Notes under the pieces: model-generated | The model's input: the letters and a program-made list of their open reading frames with translations, nothing else | Databases searched by the model: none | What the model was told of the DNA's origin: nothing | Shown: positions 28,123-36,917 of the stretch, piece after piece | How the letters are laid out: every line of letters starts with the position of its first letter | Position numbering within the stretch: the first letter of the stretch is position 1 | Source of the DNA: Variovorax paradoxus | GTDB taxonomy: Bacteria > Pseudomonadota > Gammaproteobacteria > Burkholderiales > Burkholderiaceae_C | Length of the DNA stretch: 64,000 nt | Assembly (NCBI RefSeq): GCF_009755665.1 | Contig: NZ_CP046622.1 | Span: 1,426,001-1,490,000, forward strand | Direction: 5' to 3' | Position numbers and translations under genes: made by a program

Positions 28123-29007
28123 ATGCGCAATCTCAACCTGGACCAGGTTCAAACGCTCATCGCCATCGCCGACCTTGGCACTCTGGCGGCAGCGGCGAAG
28201 GCGCTGCACTTCGCACCGCCCACGGTCAGCCTGCACATCCGCGAGCTGGAATCGAGGCTTGGTGCGGTGCTTGTCGAAAGAGGGCGGCGCCAAGCTCGCC
28301 TGACCCCCGCCGGGTTGGCCCTCGTGGAAGGCGGCCGAAAGCTCCTAGCAAGTGCGGAGGAACTGAGCGATCAGGTCCGCAGAAAAGCGGAGGGGCGCGA
28401 AGGCGTCGTCCGAATCGGCTCATCTGCCGGCGTCAGCGCGCATCTGCTGCCGGCACTGTTGGCCCGCCTATCGAAGCGCAGCCCGGGTGTCGACGTTACT
28501 GTCAGCATCCTGAGTTCGGTCGAGGCCATTGCGCGGCTGCAAGCCGGAACCCTCGATATCGGCATCGTCGCGATGCCCCAGGCTCCCTCCGCGGGTGTGC
28601 AGCTGATCGCGTGGCGCAATGACCCGATGGTGGCCATCTTGCCTCGCAGCTGGAAGGCCCCGAAGCTGGTCACCCCCCAATGGCTGGCAGAACGAGCTTG
28701 GATCTCATTTGATCCTGGCACGCAGATGTACAGGCTCATCGCTGCATGGTTCGGCCAGGCCGGTCTCAACCCGCAGGCTCGGATGCATCTCAACTATCCG
28801 GAAGCCATCAAGAGCCTGGTTGCCGCAGGCCACGCGGCGGCCATCCTGCCATTTGAGCCGCACAGCAAGGAGGCCATGGCGGACGAGTTGGTGGTTCGGC
28901 ATCTGAAGCCGATGCTCAGTCGCCCCCTGGGCCTTGCCTTTCGCGTGACCAAGAGTCGCGACAACGCTGTCCAGAGCGTGCTGCAAACCTTGGGCGAGTT
29001 CGGGTGA
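28123..29007 (+). CDS. LysR-family transcriptional regulator
   Basis: LysR-type regulator (294 aa) with helix-turn-helix residues 20-45 (TLAAAAKALHFAPPTVSLHI) and a normal effector-binding domain. The palindromic TCAG-n5-CTGA immediately before the ATG (28110-28122) fits a T-n11-A LysR box and could mediate autoregulation. It is divergent from the EamA transporter, which is the likely target. Base composition matches the EamA gene more than the surroundings. Confidence 0.88.
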   Translation: MRNLNLDQVQTLIAIADLGTLAAAAKALHFAPPTVSLHIRELESRLGAVLVERGRRQARLTPAGLALVEGGRKLLASAEELSDQVRRKAEGREGVVRIGSSAGVSAHLLPALLARLSKRSPGVDVTVSILSSVEAIARLQAGTLDIGIVAMPQAPSAGVQLIAWRNDPMVAILPRSWKAPKLVTPQWLAERAWISFDPGTQMYRLIAAWFGQAGLNPQARMHLNYPEAIKSLVAAGHAAAILPFEPHSKEAMADELVVRHLKPMLSRPLGLAFRVTKSRDNAVQSVLQTLGEFG

Positions 29008-29022
29008 AGGTCTGGGGTAAGT

Positions 29023-29043
29023 CGAGGGAGCTTAGAAGGTGCC
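29023..29043. repeat. Right copy of the direct repeat, overlapping the lldD stop
   Basis: Nineteen of 21 bases agree with 27069-27089. This copy includes the lldD stop codon and its last codons (Gly-Thr-Phe), so the repeat most likely arose when the segment between was inserted at the 3' end of lldD. Confidence 0.6.
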
Positions 29044-30189
29044 CGGCAGCAGGATGCCCGAATCCACGTTCTCGATATTGGTGTGGCCGCAAAAGGCCAT
29101 GGTGATGTCGAGTTCCTTGTGGATGATTTGCAGTGCGCGCGTTACGCCGGCTTGCCCGTAGGCGCCCAGGCCATAGAGAAAGCTGCGGCCGATGAGCGTG
29201 CCGCGGGCGCCGAGCGCGCGGGCCTTGAGCACGTCCTGCCCGCTGCGGATCCCGCCGTCCATCCACACCTCGATGTTGCTGCCGACGGCATCGACGATGG
29301 CGGGCAGCGCCGAGATGGAAGAGGGCGCGCCGTCGAGCTGCCGCCCGCCGTGGTTGGAAACGATGAGCGCATCGGCCCCGCTGTTGGCGGCCAGGCGTGC
29401 GTCTTCCTCGTCCATGATGCCCTTGAGAATCAGCTTGCCGCCCCAGCGCTTCTTGATCCATTCCACATCTGCCCAGCTCAGCGCGGGGTCGAACTGCTCG
29501 GCCGTCCACGACGACAGCGACGACAGGTCCTTCACGCCCTTGGCATGGCCCGCGATGTTGCCGAAGGTGCGGCGCTTGGTGCCCAGCATGCCCAGGCACC
29601 AGTGCGGCTTGGTCGCCAGGTTGATCATGTTGGCGATGGTCGGCTTGGGCGGCGTCGAGAGGCCGTTCTTGATGTCCTTGTGGCGCTGCCCGAGGATCTG
29701 CAGGTCGAGCGTGAGCTGCAGCGCCGACACGTTCGCCGCGCGGGCGCGCTCGATCAGCCGCTCGATGAAGTCGCGATCCTTCATCACGTAAAGCTGAAAC
29801 CAGAACGGATGCCGGCCGGTGTTTTCCGCAATGTCTTCCAGCGAGCAGATGCTCATGGTCGACAGCGTGAACGGAATGCCGAAGGCCTTGGCCGCGCGCG
29901 CACCGAGTATTTCGCCGTCGGCATGCTGCATGCCGGTGAGGCCGGTGGGCGCGATGGCCACGGGCATGGCCACGTCCTGGCCGATCATGGTGGAGCGGGT
30001 GGAACGGCCCTCCATGTTCACCGCCACGCGTTGGCGCAGCTTGATCTTCTGGAAGTCGCTCTCGTTGGCACGGTAGGTGCCCTCGGTCCATGCGCCGGAG
30101 TCGGCATAGTCGTAGAACATCTTCGGCACGCGCCGCTTGGCGATCACCCGCAGGTCTTCGATGCAGGTGATCTTGGAAAGGTCTGGCAC
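29032..30189 (-). CDS. lldD: FMN-dependent alpha-hydroxy acid dehydrogenase, L-lactate dehydrogenase type
   Basis: Oxidises L-lactate (or a related 2-hydroxy acid) to the 2-oxo acid with FMN, passing electrons to the quinone pool at the membrane. About 385 aa, TIM-barrel fold: MFYDYADSGAWTE at the start, QLYVMKDRDF, the FMN-binding ILKGIMDEEDA, and the active-site motif SNHGGRQLDGAPSS. The GTG at 30189 is chosen because AGGAG sits 8 bases before it. A LysR gene is upstream on the same strand. Related hydroxyacid oxidases cannot be excluded from sequence alone. Confidence 0.88.
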   Translation of the reverse strand: MPDLSKITCIEDLRVIAKRRVPKMFYDYADSGAWTEGTYRANESDFQKIKLRQRVAVNMEGRSTRSTMIGQDVAMPVAIAPTGLTGMQHADGEILGARAAKAFGIPFTLSTMSICSLEDIAENTGRHPFWFQLYVMKDRDFIERLIERARAANVSALQLTLDLQILGQRHKDIKNGLSTPPKPTIANMINLATKPHWCLGMLGTKRRTFGNIAGHAKGVKDLSSLSSWTAEQFDPALSWADVEWIKKRWGGKLILKGIMDEEDARLAANSGADALIVSNHGGRQLDGAPSSISALPAIVDAVGSNIEVWMDGGIRSGQDVLKARALGARGTLIGRSFLYGLGAYGQAGVTRALQIIHKELDITMAFCGHTNIENVDSGILLPGTF

Positions 30190-30331
30190 GAGGCGGTCTC
30201 CTGTTGTGTGTTCTACGTTTGCGCAAGGCGGGGCCACGTCTGGCTCGACGGACCTGTAACGGCGCCGAGTGTGATCTACCCGCCTGCCGGCGACCTGAAA
30301 TTTACCCCGCCCTGGCCTGAAAAGAATTCAG

Positions 30332-31216
30332 CTAGCTGCGCAGCGCCTCGCGCAGCCATTCGACGAAGGTCGCGCATTCCCAGCGCTCCATGGCGCCCGG
30401 CCGCCAGCAGATGAAATAGGCATTGGGCGAGGGAACGCTCACATCCGAAAGCCGCACGAGCCGGCCGCTCTCAACCCAGGCGCTTCCCAGCTTCAGGTGC
30501 ATGAGCACCACGCCGAAGTCTTCGGCCGCCGCATCGAGCGCCAGGCCCAGGTCATGGAACTGGTGGCCGGCGGCCGGCTCGGGCAGGCCGATGCCGCAGG
30601 CCTTGAACCAGGTGCGCCAGGCTTCCAGCGGCGTTCGCAGCAACTGCGCGCGGGCAACCTCCGCATCGGTGGCAAAACCGTCAAATGGGCCGTAGCGCTC
30701 CAGGTAGGCCGGGCTGCACACCGGCGAAATCTCATCCGCGAGCAGCTGGAAGGACTCGCGGTCATGAAACGGCCCGGTGCCGAAGCGCAGCTCGATGTCG
30801 GCCTCCTCGGCCGTCATGTTGCGCACCGGCGTCGTCACCTGGAGCATGAGTTCGATGTTCGGATAGGCGTCGCGGAACAGGGCCAGCCGGGGCAGAAGCA
30901 TCTGGCGCGAGAAGGTGGGCGTTACCGCCACGCGAAGCCGCCGCACCTGCGATTCGGGCTCGCGCCCGGGCACCTGCTGCAGCGCCGCAATGGCTTCGCG
31001 CACGCGCGCCAGGTAGGCAATGCCTTCGGCGCTCAGGCTGAAGTCGTTGCCGCTGAAGAACTTGAGCGCGAGCTGCGATTCGAGCTGCCGTATGCGGTGG
31101 CTCACCGCGCTGGGGGTAACGCTGAGCTCCTCCGCCGCAAGGTTCACGCTGCGCAGACGTGCCACGGCCTCGAAGGCCTGCAGGCCCTGCGTCGAGGGAA
31201 GTCGCGTCGAAGCCAT
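30332..31216 (-). CDS. LysR-family regulator, GcvA-like
   Basis: LysR-type regulator (294 aa) of the GcvA-like subgroup, opening with LPSTQGLQAFEAVARLRSVN and a helix-turn-helix in LAAEELSVTPSAVSHRIRQL. The effector domain is normal. It lies 26 bases downstream of the TetR gene on the same strand, so both may be read from the operator-controlled promoter at 31.86 kb, and 142 bases upstream of lldD, which may be its target. Ligand unknown. Confidence 0.9.
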   Translation of the reverse strand: MASTRLPSTQGLQAFEAVARLRSVNLAAEELSVTPSAVSHRIRQLESQLALKFFSGNDFSLSAEGIAYLARVREAIAALQQVPGREPESQVRRLRVAVTPTFSRQMLLPRLALFRDAYPNIELMLQVTTPVRNMTAEEADIELRFGTGPFHDRESFQLLADEISPVCSPAYLERYGPFDGFATDAEVARAQLLRTPLEAWRTWFKACGIGLPEPAAGHQFHDLGLALDAAAEDFGVVLMHLKLGSAWVESGRLVRLSDVSVPSPNAYFICWRPGAMERWECATFVEWLREALRS

Positions 31217-31242
31217 GTGTGTTGCCGTGTCCGGAACGGATG

Positions 31243-31845
31243 TTATCGAGTCGGGGGCGGTGCCGACGCGGCAACCAGTGCCTCGAGCAGGCGGCGCAGA
31301 TCGTCCACGGCTTCGCGCGCCAGGACCGGGCCGCCCATCTGCGCCTTGACGATGGCGCCATCCACCCCCAGTGCCGCAGCCTGCGCCAGCGGCATGCGCG
31401 AAGCAGCGCCGGCAGGCAGCAAGCCCGCGATGACCTCGACCATCTCGCGCTTGTGCTCGCGCGCGCGCTCGGCAGCGCCTTGCACGCTTGCGCCCACCTC
31501 GGCCACCGAATTGATGAACGCGCAGCCCCTGAAGACCGGGTCGGCGAACCATTCGGCCATGACCTCGGGCAGCAGCAGCAAGGCCTCCGCGCCACCGGTG
31601 CATTCGTGGGCCCCGCGCCGGCCCAGCGCATCGACGAACCATGCCATCCAGCGCGCATGGCGATGATCTAGAAACTCGCGCACCAGGTCGTCCTTCGACG
31701 GAAAGTGCCGATAGAAGGTGACCTTGGTCACGCCCGAGGCCGCAATGACACGGTCGATGCCCGTGGCGCGAATGCCGTCGGCATAGAAGAGGTCGTGCGC
31801 CGTGTGCAGGATGCGCTCGCGCGCGGGCAGTGCGGAGATGTCCAT
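31243..31845 (-). CDS. TetR-family transcriptional regulator
   Basis: TetR-type repressor (200 aa). The DNA-binding domain spans residues 8-55 (ERILHTAHDLFYADGIRATG, then VTKVTFYRHFPSKDDLV); the C-terminal ligand domain is helical and variable. Start chosen at the ATG giving MDISALPAR. Eighteen bases upstream lies a perfect GTAGACAG-GT-CTGTCTAC palindrome, almost certainly its own operator, and the divergent NTF2-like gene shares that region. The ligand is not evident. Confidence 0.92.
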   Translation of the reverse strand: MDISALPARERILHTAHDLFYADGIRATGIDRVIAASGVTKVTFYRHFPSKDDLVREFLDHRHARWMAWFVDALGRRGAHECTGGAEALLLLPEVMAEWFADPVFRGCAFINSVAEVGASVQGAAERAREHKREMVEVIAGLLPAGAASRMPLAQAAALGVDGAIVKAQMGGPVLAREAVDDLRRLLEALVAASAPPPTR

Positions 31846-31862
31846 GGCCGTATTGTAGGCAT

Positions 31863-31880
31863 GTAGACAGGTCTGTCTAC
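31863..31880. promoter_or_regulatory. TetR operator palindrome in the divergent promoter region
   Basis: A perfect inverted repeat with 8-base arms and a 2-base centre (GTAGACAG GT CTGTCTAC) lies in the 96-base gap between the TetR gene and the NTF2-like gene. The TAGACAG-type half-site is widespread among TetR operators. Position and symmetry make it the likely binding site controlling both genes. Confidence 0.8.
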
Positions 31881-31941
31881 GTGTGGCACATTGCGAGGCT
31901 TCGCCATCCCTTCCCCCTTTGTCATTCAAAGAAAGACCGCC

Positions 31942-32364
31942 ATGGAATCCCGCCCGCCGCTGCCTCCCTTCACCCTTGAAACCGCAACCAGGAAAGTGCA
32001 GGCGGCCGAAGATGCCTGGAACACGCGCGACCCGGTTCGCGTGAGCCTGGCCTACACGCCCGACACCGAATGGCGCAACCGCGCCGACTTCGTCAACGGC
32101 CGCGAACAGGTGGTGCAATTTCTCACCCGCAAGTGGGAGCGCGAGCACGACTACCGCCTGAAGAAAACGCTCTGGGCCTTCATGGACAACCGCATTGCCG
32201 TGCGCTTCGAGTACGAATGGCACGACGCGGCGGGGCAATGGTTTCGCAGCCACGGCAACGAGAACTGGGAGTTCGCAGAGAACGGGCTGATGCAGCGGCG
32301 CTACGCGAGCATCAACGACCAGCCCATTTCCGAATCGGAGCGCAAGTTCCGCTGGGAACGCTGA
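31942..32364 (+). CDS. DUF1348/NTF2-like protein
   Basis: 140-residue protein of the DUF1348 group in the NTF2-like superfamily: [20 protein letters not shown] at the start, then [14 protein letters not shown], a core EYDYRLKK-like strand region and the closing [18 protein letters not shown]. Function unknown; the fold often binds small hydrophobic molecules. It is divergent from a TetR gene across a shared operator, so it is probably induced by the TetR ligand. Cyanase follows 58 bases downstream on the same strand. Confidence 0.85.
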   Translation: MESRPPLPPFTLETATRKVQAAEDAWNTRDPVRVSLAYTPDTEWRNRADFVNGREQVVQFLTRKWEREHDYRLKKTLWAFMDNRIAVRFEYEWHDAAGQWFRSHGNENWEFAENGLMQRRYASINDQPISESERKFRWER

Positions 32365-32422
32365 CCATGCCCGGCCTCCGGGCACGGGTGTTGCTTGCTA
32401 AAGGTGCAAGGAGCAAACCCCA

Positions 32423-32866
32423 ATGAACCGCAACGACGTTACCGAGAAGATCATCACCGTGAAGGTGTCCAAGGGCATTCAATGGGCCGACGTGGCCAGG
32501 AAGGTGGGCCTCTCGAAGGAGTGGACCACCGCCGCGTGCCTGGGGCAGATGACGCTGGACGACAAGCAGGCGAAGATCATCGGCAAGATCTTCGGCCTGA
32601 CCGTGGAAGAGCAGAAGTGGCTCAAGGTCGTGCCCTACAAGGGCTCGCTGCCCACGCCCGTGCCGACCGATCCGCTCATCTACCGCTGGTACGAGGTGGT
32701 GAGCGTGTATGGCACCACCATCAAGGAGCTGATCCATGAAGAGTTCGGCGACGGCATCATGAGCGCCATCGACTTCAGCATGGACATCCAGCGCCAGGCC
32801 GATCCGAAGGGCGACCGCGTCAACGTGGTGCTGTCGGGCAAGTTCCTGCCCTACAAGACCTACTGA
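32423..32866 (+). CDS. cynS: Cyanate hydratase (cyanase)
   Basis: Converts cyanate and bicarbonate to ammonia and carbon dioxide, detoxifying cyanate and releasing nitrogen; works as a decamer. The 147-residue protein has the N-terminal helix-turn-helix-like domain and the catalytic set R88, E91 (LIYRWYEVVS) and S114 (GIMSAIDF), matching R96/E99/S122 of E. coli CynS. An AAGGAG ribosome site lies 9 bases before the ATG. No cynT or cynR is adjacent; a CynX-like transporter occurs 25 kb away, and the TetR operator upstream may govern expression. Confidence 0.96.
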   Translation: MNRNDVTEKIITVKVSKGIQWADVARKVGLSKEWTTAACLGQMTLDDKQAKIIGKIFGLTVEEQKWLKVVPYKGSLPTPVPTDPLIYRWYEVVSVYGTTIKELIHEEFGDGIMSAIDFSMDIQRQADPKGDRVNVVLSGKFLPYKTY

Positions 32867-32895
32867 CCCGCGGCCGCTCGGAAGACCGCGCCCCC

Positions 32896-33648
32896 TCAGA
32901 ACGCCGCGTGCTCGGCCGGCTTCGGCCGCCACGCCTGGCGCCGGGGCGCCGAGATGCTGCCGCCTTCGATGGCGCCTGCAATCGAGCGGGCCACGGCGTC
33001 TGCCGGCACCGCAATGCGCCGCCGGGTGACCATGCGCTCGAAGGTGCTGCAGGCGGCAATGCGTTCGGCCAGGGTGTTGTGGTCCTCGCTCACGTCGGGG
33101 CGCACCACCGTCACCCGCACCCGCCCCGCATGCTCTTGCCGCAGCCCTTCGGAGATGGCGTCCACTGCGTACTGCGTGCCGCAATACACCGCGGAGTTGG
33201 GCGACACGCCGTGCGCCGGCACCGGCGCAACGTTCACGATGTGGCCCCAGCCCTGTTCCTGCATGGTCGGCAGCACCGCCGCAATACCCAGCAGCACGCC
33301 GCGCAGGTTCACGTCGATCATCAGTTCCCATTCATCGATCTTGCGCGTCCACAGCGGCGAGACCGGCATCACGCCCGCGGCGTTCACCAGCACGTCGATG
33401 CGGTCGTGCTGCTCGAGTGCGAACTCGGCAAACGCTTCCACGTCGGGCCGGTAGGTCACATCGAGCCGCTGGAAGCTCGCCGTTCCTCCCGCCGCCGTGA
33501 TTTCTTCGGCCAGTGCTTCCAGCTGGTGGGTGCGGCGCGCGCCGAGCACCACCTTGGCACCGCGCCGTGCCAGCAGCCGTGCGGCCGCTGCGCCAATGCC
33601 ACTGCTTGCGCCCGTGATGAGGACGACTTTTTCCTGGATTGCGCTCAT
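32896..33648 (-). CDS. SDR-family protein with altered catalytic residues
   Basis: Classical short-chain dehydrogenase scaffold (250 aa): TGASSGIG near residue 13, the arginine pair for NADPH after strand 2 (GARR) and NAAG. However, the active site is changed: where homologues have Tyr-x-x-x-Lys, this reads Tyr-Cys-Gly-Thr-Gln (AVYCGTQYAVDAI), and the catalytic serine region reads NVAPVPAH rather than N-[IV]-S-S. A single A-to-C change would account for Lys to Gln. It may be inactive as an oxidoreductase or use another mechanism. GAGGAG precedes the ATG by 6 bases, so it is translated well. Confidence 0.85.
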   Translation of the reverse strand: MSAIQEKVVLITGASSGIGAAAARLLARRGAKVVLGARRTHQLEALAEEITAAGGTASFQRLDVTYRPDVEAFAEFALEQHDRIDVLVNAAGVMPVSPLWTRKIDEWELMIDVNLRGVLLGIAAVLPTMQEQGWGHIVNVAPVPAHGVSPNSAVYCGTQYAVDAISEGLRQEHAGRVRVTVVRPDVSEDHNTLAERIAACSTFERMVTRRRIAVPADAVARSIAGAIEGGSISAPRRQAWRPKPAEHAAF

Positions 33649-33791
33649 AAGAAACTCCTCGTGCTGGTCTGTGTGAACCATGGCGCAACGCTGCGCCGGC
33701 ATGATGACAAGTCTCGCGCCGATGGTGCCTCGGGCGTTATACGAATCGAACGGCGTTCTTGCCTGATTCTGCAAAACGCGCGTCTTCGGGC

Positions 33792-34154
33792 TCAGCGCCG
33801 CGGTGTACTTTCGCGGTAAAGCACCATGCCGCCGTGGTACAGCACGCCGTCGCGAAAGTCGCCGTCGGCCGTAAAGCCGGTGTCGTCCACGTAGTCGATG
33901 TGATCGCCGCGCAGCGTGTAGCGGCCCTGGTAGGCGCTGCGGCGGTTGCCACGCGCCTCGTCGTAGCGGCCGCCCGGCAGCAGCTCGTGGCGGATGTAGC
34001 CGTCCTTGGTGACCCACATGCCGACATAGCGGTTCTGATCGGTCGGCGCGTGGGCCGGTTCGGTCTGCGAATGCGATGGCGCCGACGCCATTGCCAGGGA
34101 GAGCGAGAGTGCGGCCAGGGTGCTGCCGCGGTGCGTGGTGGTGCCGGTGGACAT
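33792..34154 (-). CDS. Atu4866-family secreted protein
   Basis: 120-residue protein with a signal peptide (residues 1-30, ending near PSHSQT) and a beta-rich domain of the Atu4866 family: YVGMWVTKDGYIRHELLPGG, then YTLRGDHIDYVDDTGF and GVLYHGGMVLYR. These small proteins are often next to SDR genes and have no settled function. It lies 143 bases upstream of the SDR gene on the same strand, possibly one unit. Confidence 0.8.
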   Translation of the reverse strand: MSTGTTTHRGSTLAALSLSLAMASAPSHSQTEPAHAPTDQNRYVGMWVTKDGYIRHELLPGGRYDEARGNRRSAYQGRYTLRGDHIDYVDDTGFTADGDFRDGVLYHGGMVLYRESTPRR

Positions 34155-34342
34155 GGTGTGCGCCTTTCATTCGATGGTGTGGATCGATCGGCCGGTTGGC
34201 TTCTCGTGCCAGTCCATTGTGAAAAGAGCGCCCCTAGGAGAGGTATCCGCTTCGTGTCGATTTTTTGCCCGAATCTGCGAAAGTTCTGCGGAAGAATAGG
34301 GCGCCCCGAGGCTCACCATTGAAAACCTCCAGACGCCGAACC

Positions 34343-35344
34343 ATGCATATCGCCCTGGGAGTCGCCGCATTCGCAGCGTTGCTCGTCCTGGCGGGCGTCG
34401 TCTACGAGCGCCTGGGCCAGTACCGGGCCGCACGGGACTTTCCTCCGCCCGGAACAATGATCGACATCGGCGGCCGGAAGATCCAGCTGGATTGCCGGGG
34501 CTCGGGCTCTCCCACCGTCGTGTTCGAGTCGGGGCTGAGCGTCGAAGGTTCGCTGAGCTGGTCCGCCGTCCAGCCGAAGATCGCCGCCCACACGCGCGCC
34601 TGCGCGTACAGCCGCGCGGGCCTGATGTGGAGCGATTCTTCGAGGGCCCCTCACAGCGCCAGGCAGGTGGCGCAAGACCTTCATGCGGCGTTGACCAAAG
34701 CCGGCGAGCGCGGTCCCTTCGTGCTGGTGGGCCAGTCCATCGGCGCCCTTTATGCCATCGGTTTCACGAGGCACTTCGGCCCGGAGGTCGCGGGGCTTGT
34801 CTTGGTCGATCCCTCGCATCCCGAACAGGTCGAGCGGGTGGCGGGCTTCATGACCGAATCGCGGTCCATGTTGTCGCGGGTCGGTGTGGCGCTCGCGTGG
34901 ACCGGTGTGCTGCGCGCGGCGGCGCCGGTGCTTCTGCCTCGGTCGCCACACCGGACTGCACGCGATGCACAGGCCATATGGGCCTACGCGCCCAAGTCAT
35001 TGAGCACGCAGCTCGCGGAGAGCGATTCGACGGACAGTACGCTCGCCGAGGCGCGGGGCTTCCAGGATCTGGGCAACCGCCCGCTGGTGGTGCTCACGGC
35101 GATGGCTCCCTACACAGCGGCCGAACTGCGTGGAATGAAGATCACGCCGGAGCAAGGCAGGGAGGTCCAGGCCATCTGGAAGCAGCTGCATGAAGAGCAG
35201 GCGACCTGGTCATCCCGAAGCACCCACCGCGTGCTGCCGGATTCAGGGCACAACATCCAGCTCGAAGATCCGGATGCCGTGGTCGAAGCGGTGCTGTCGG
35301 TGGTGCGTGCGGTGCGCGCGGGCGGAGGTGCCGAGTCTCCGTGA
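34343..35344 (+). CDS. Alpha/beta hydrolase with N-terminal membrane anchor
   Basis: About 333 residues. The N terminus is a single membrane segment (IALGVAAFAALLVLAGVVY), followed by an alpha/beta-hydrolase domain with oxyanion segment VVFESGLSVEGS, nucleophile elbow GQSIGA, VLVDPSHPEQ and the late catalytic histidine in PDSGHNIQLEDP. The active domain should face the periplasm. Two starts are possible: the ATG at 34343 used here, or a TTG 8 codons earlier. It is divergent from the Atu4866-like gene. Substrate unknown. Confidence 0.82.
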   Translation: MHIALGVAAFAALLVLAGVVYERLGQYRAARDFPPPGTMIDIGGRKIQLDCRGSGSPTVVFESGLSVEGSLSWSAVQPKIAAHTRACAYSRAGLMWSDSSRAPHSARQVAQDLHAALTKAGERGPFVLVGQSIGALYAIGFTRHFGPEVAGLVLVDPSHPEQVERVAGFMTESRSMLSRVGVALAWTGVLRAAAPVLLPRSPHRTARDAQAIWAYAPKSLSTQLAESDSTDSTLAEARGFQDLGNRPLVVLTAMAPYTAAELRGMKITPEQGREVQAIWKQLHEEQATWSSRSTHRVLPDSGHNIQLEDPDAVVEAVLSVVRAVRAGGGAESP

Positions 35345-35428
35345 CATGAGTCGCTACCTACATTGCCGACCAGCTAGTTGAGTGAGAGAAGCTGCCGGTT
35401 TCTACAATCTTCGAGGAAGGAGTCGATC

Positions 35429-35674
35429 TTGCCCTTATCTTTCAAAGACTATGTTCTGACCGGTCGCTTCAACAAGGTGGCCAGTGAAGCCGTGGCGGAT
35501 GCGATCGCCCGAACCAAGGCCGCGGGCCTTCCGGTTGAAAGTTGTGTCGACGACGTGTCAACCTCGGACAACCGACCTGTACAAGCGGGCTCGACCAATA
35601 AGCCTTCCGACCGGCTATCGCGCAGACAAGATGCGATGAGCGCCGGGTCCAACGGGTCGAAGACAGCTCGCTAG
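35429..35674 (+). CDS. Hypothetical small protein
   Basis: 81-residue protein with no recognised domain; a short helix (EAVADAIARTKAAGLP) is followed by a Ser/Asp/Arg-rich, probably disordered tail. A good AAGGAG ribosome site stands 6 bases before a TTG start at 35429, which is better than any ATG. Composition is less GC-biased than the core genes. It ends 4 bases from the convergent next gene. Confidence 0.45.
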   Translation: MPLSFKDYVLTGRFNKVASEAVADAIARTKAAGLPVESCVDDVSTSDNRPVQAGSTNKPSDRLSRRQDAMSAGSNGSKTAR

Positions 35675-35678
35675 CGAA

Positions 35679-36377
35679 CTACTCCACCCGTATTGCGACA
35701 TAGTCAACGCCAATCCCTGGCAAGTCCTGCCCCGTCGCGTGGAGAGTTGTTGCCGTCAACTCGAGTACCGAGTATTCCTGCGATGTGCCTCGTGGAGTGG
35801 CATCTTCAAGACGAAAAAAGCGTGAAGTGCCCGGGACGGAGGCCGCGGCTTTGTCCAGGTCAACGTCCGCTTTGCCGGGTTGGCGCAACACGGTTCTGAC
35901 CGTTTTCACATCGGCCAGCGTAATGGAATACTTGTCGTCCGTGGCGCGCCATGTCCCAGCGGCGGCGACCTGCGAAACAACTGCCGTGTCCGGCCCCAGT
36001 TTTTCGACGTTGCGAAACGTGAACTCCCCGCTGAAGTTGTACTCGCCGTTTTGCAGGAATTGGGAATAGCCACTGGAGGAGAGCTCTCCCGCTGGCACGG
36101 CGTACTGGGATGTGCCCTTCCATTTCCCTACCAGCGGGGACACGGCGCGTCGAGATTGGCTCTCCTCTTCGTTCCCATACACGACTGTGTTGTGGGAGCC
36201 GTTGATGATGGCATTCCGACTCACTGGATTCCCATTTCCATGAACCACGAGACTGCCATTCGGTGCAGCCGATGAGGCGCTCACAGTTGTGGGCTCGGAG
36301 CCAATGAACGCGGCGACAACTGCGCCAATGGCTGAGATGACAGACCCGATAACGACGCGTTTTCCACTAGTTTTCAT
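35679..36377 (-). CDS. Hypothetical membrane-anchored protein
   Basis: 232 residues. An N-terminal hydrophobic segment (VVIGSVISAIGAVVAAFIG) suggests an anchor or signal, followed by a polar stretch rich in Asn and Ser (GNGNPVSRNAIINGSHN) and a beta-rich C-terminal domain starting VGKWKGTSQY that resembles the start of lipocalin-like barrels. I do not recognise the family. It marks the start of the accessory region before the CDI locus and has a lower GC content than the metabolic genes. Confidence 0.6.
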   Translation of the reverse strand: MKTSGKRVVIGSVISAIGAVVAAFIGSEPTTVSASSAAPNGSLVVHGNGNPVSRNAIINGSHNTVVYGNEEESQSRRAVSPLVGKWKGTSQYAVPAGELSSSGYSQFLQNGEYNFSGEFTFRNVEKLGPDTAVVSQVAAAGTWRATDDKYSITLADVKTVRTVLRQPGKADVDLDKAAASVPGTSRFFRLEDATPRGTSQEYSVLELTATTLHATGQDLPGIGVDYVAIRVE

Positions 36378-36917
36378 AAGTTGTTGGATCTTCCGCTAAG
36401 TGACCAGAGTCACACAAAAATGGGTTAGCGAAGCAAGCAAGTTGTCACATCGCGATTGGAAAAGCTTGGACCACAACGCCTTCACGCGTCTGCATCTAAA
36501 CCTCTCTCCACTCCACCGAAGCTCGAGGGCGTCCAAGTGGATTCTTCCTGCCCACAAAACGGGACTCGCCTCGCAGCAGGTGACCCCGTGTCCAATACCG
36601 CCCCGTGCTCCTGGGCAGTGCTGCAAGAAACGTGGAGACCACGATCGCCACAGCGCTGTCCAGCGCCAGGATGTCGGCCACAGCGAGCGTGCGCAATGCG
36701 GTGTGGCCCCGAACGTCAGCAGATTGGCTGACCTCGATGAGTACCTCCGCCGCGAGTTCACGGTCGCTGCGCGGCGTGCCGTTCGGATGCATCACCCATT
36801 GATCGCGTCAAGCATGACGGGCAGCCCCATCGCGCACGTGCAGTATCTCGCGGGGGCTTCGTCTTCAGGCCAGATGCTCGCGGTGCGTCGTGATTTTTCG
36901 CACGCAACGTGCGATGG

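Noticed and set aside
35378..35428. Longer start for the small hypothetical protein at 35.4 kb
   Set aside because: The TTG at 35429 has an AAGGAG at ideal distance; the earlier ATG has none.
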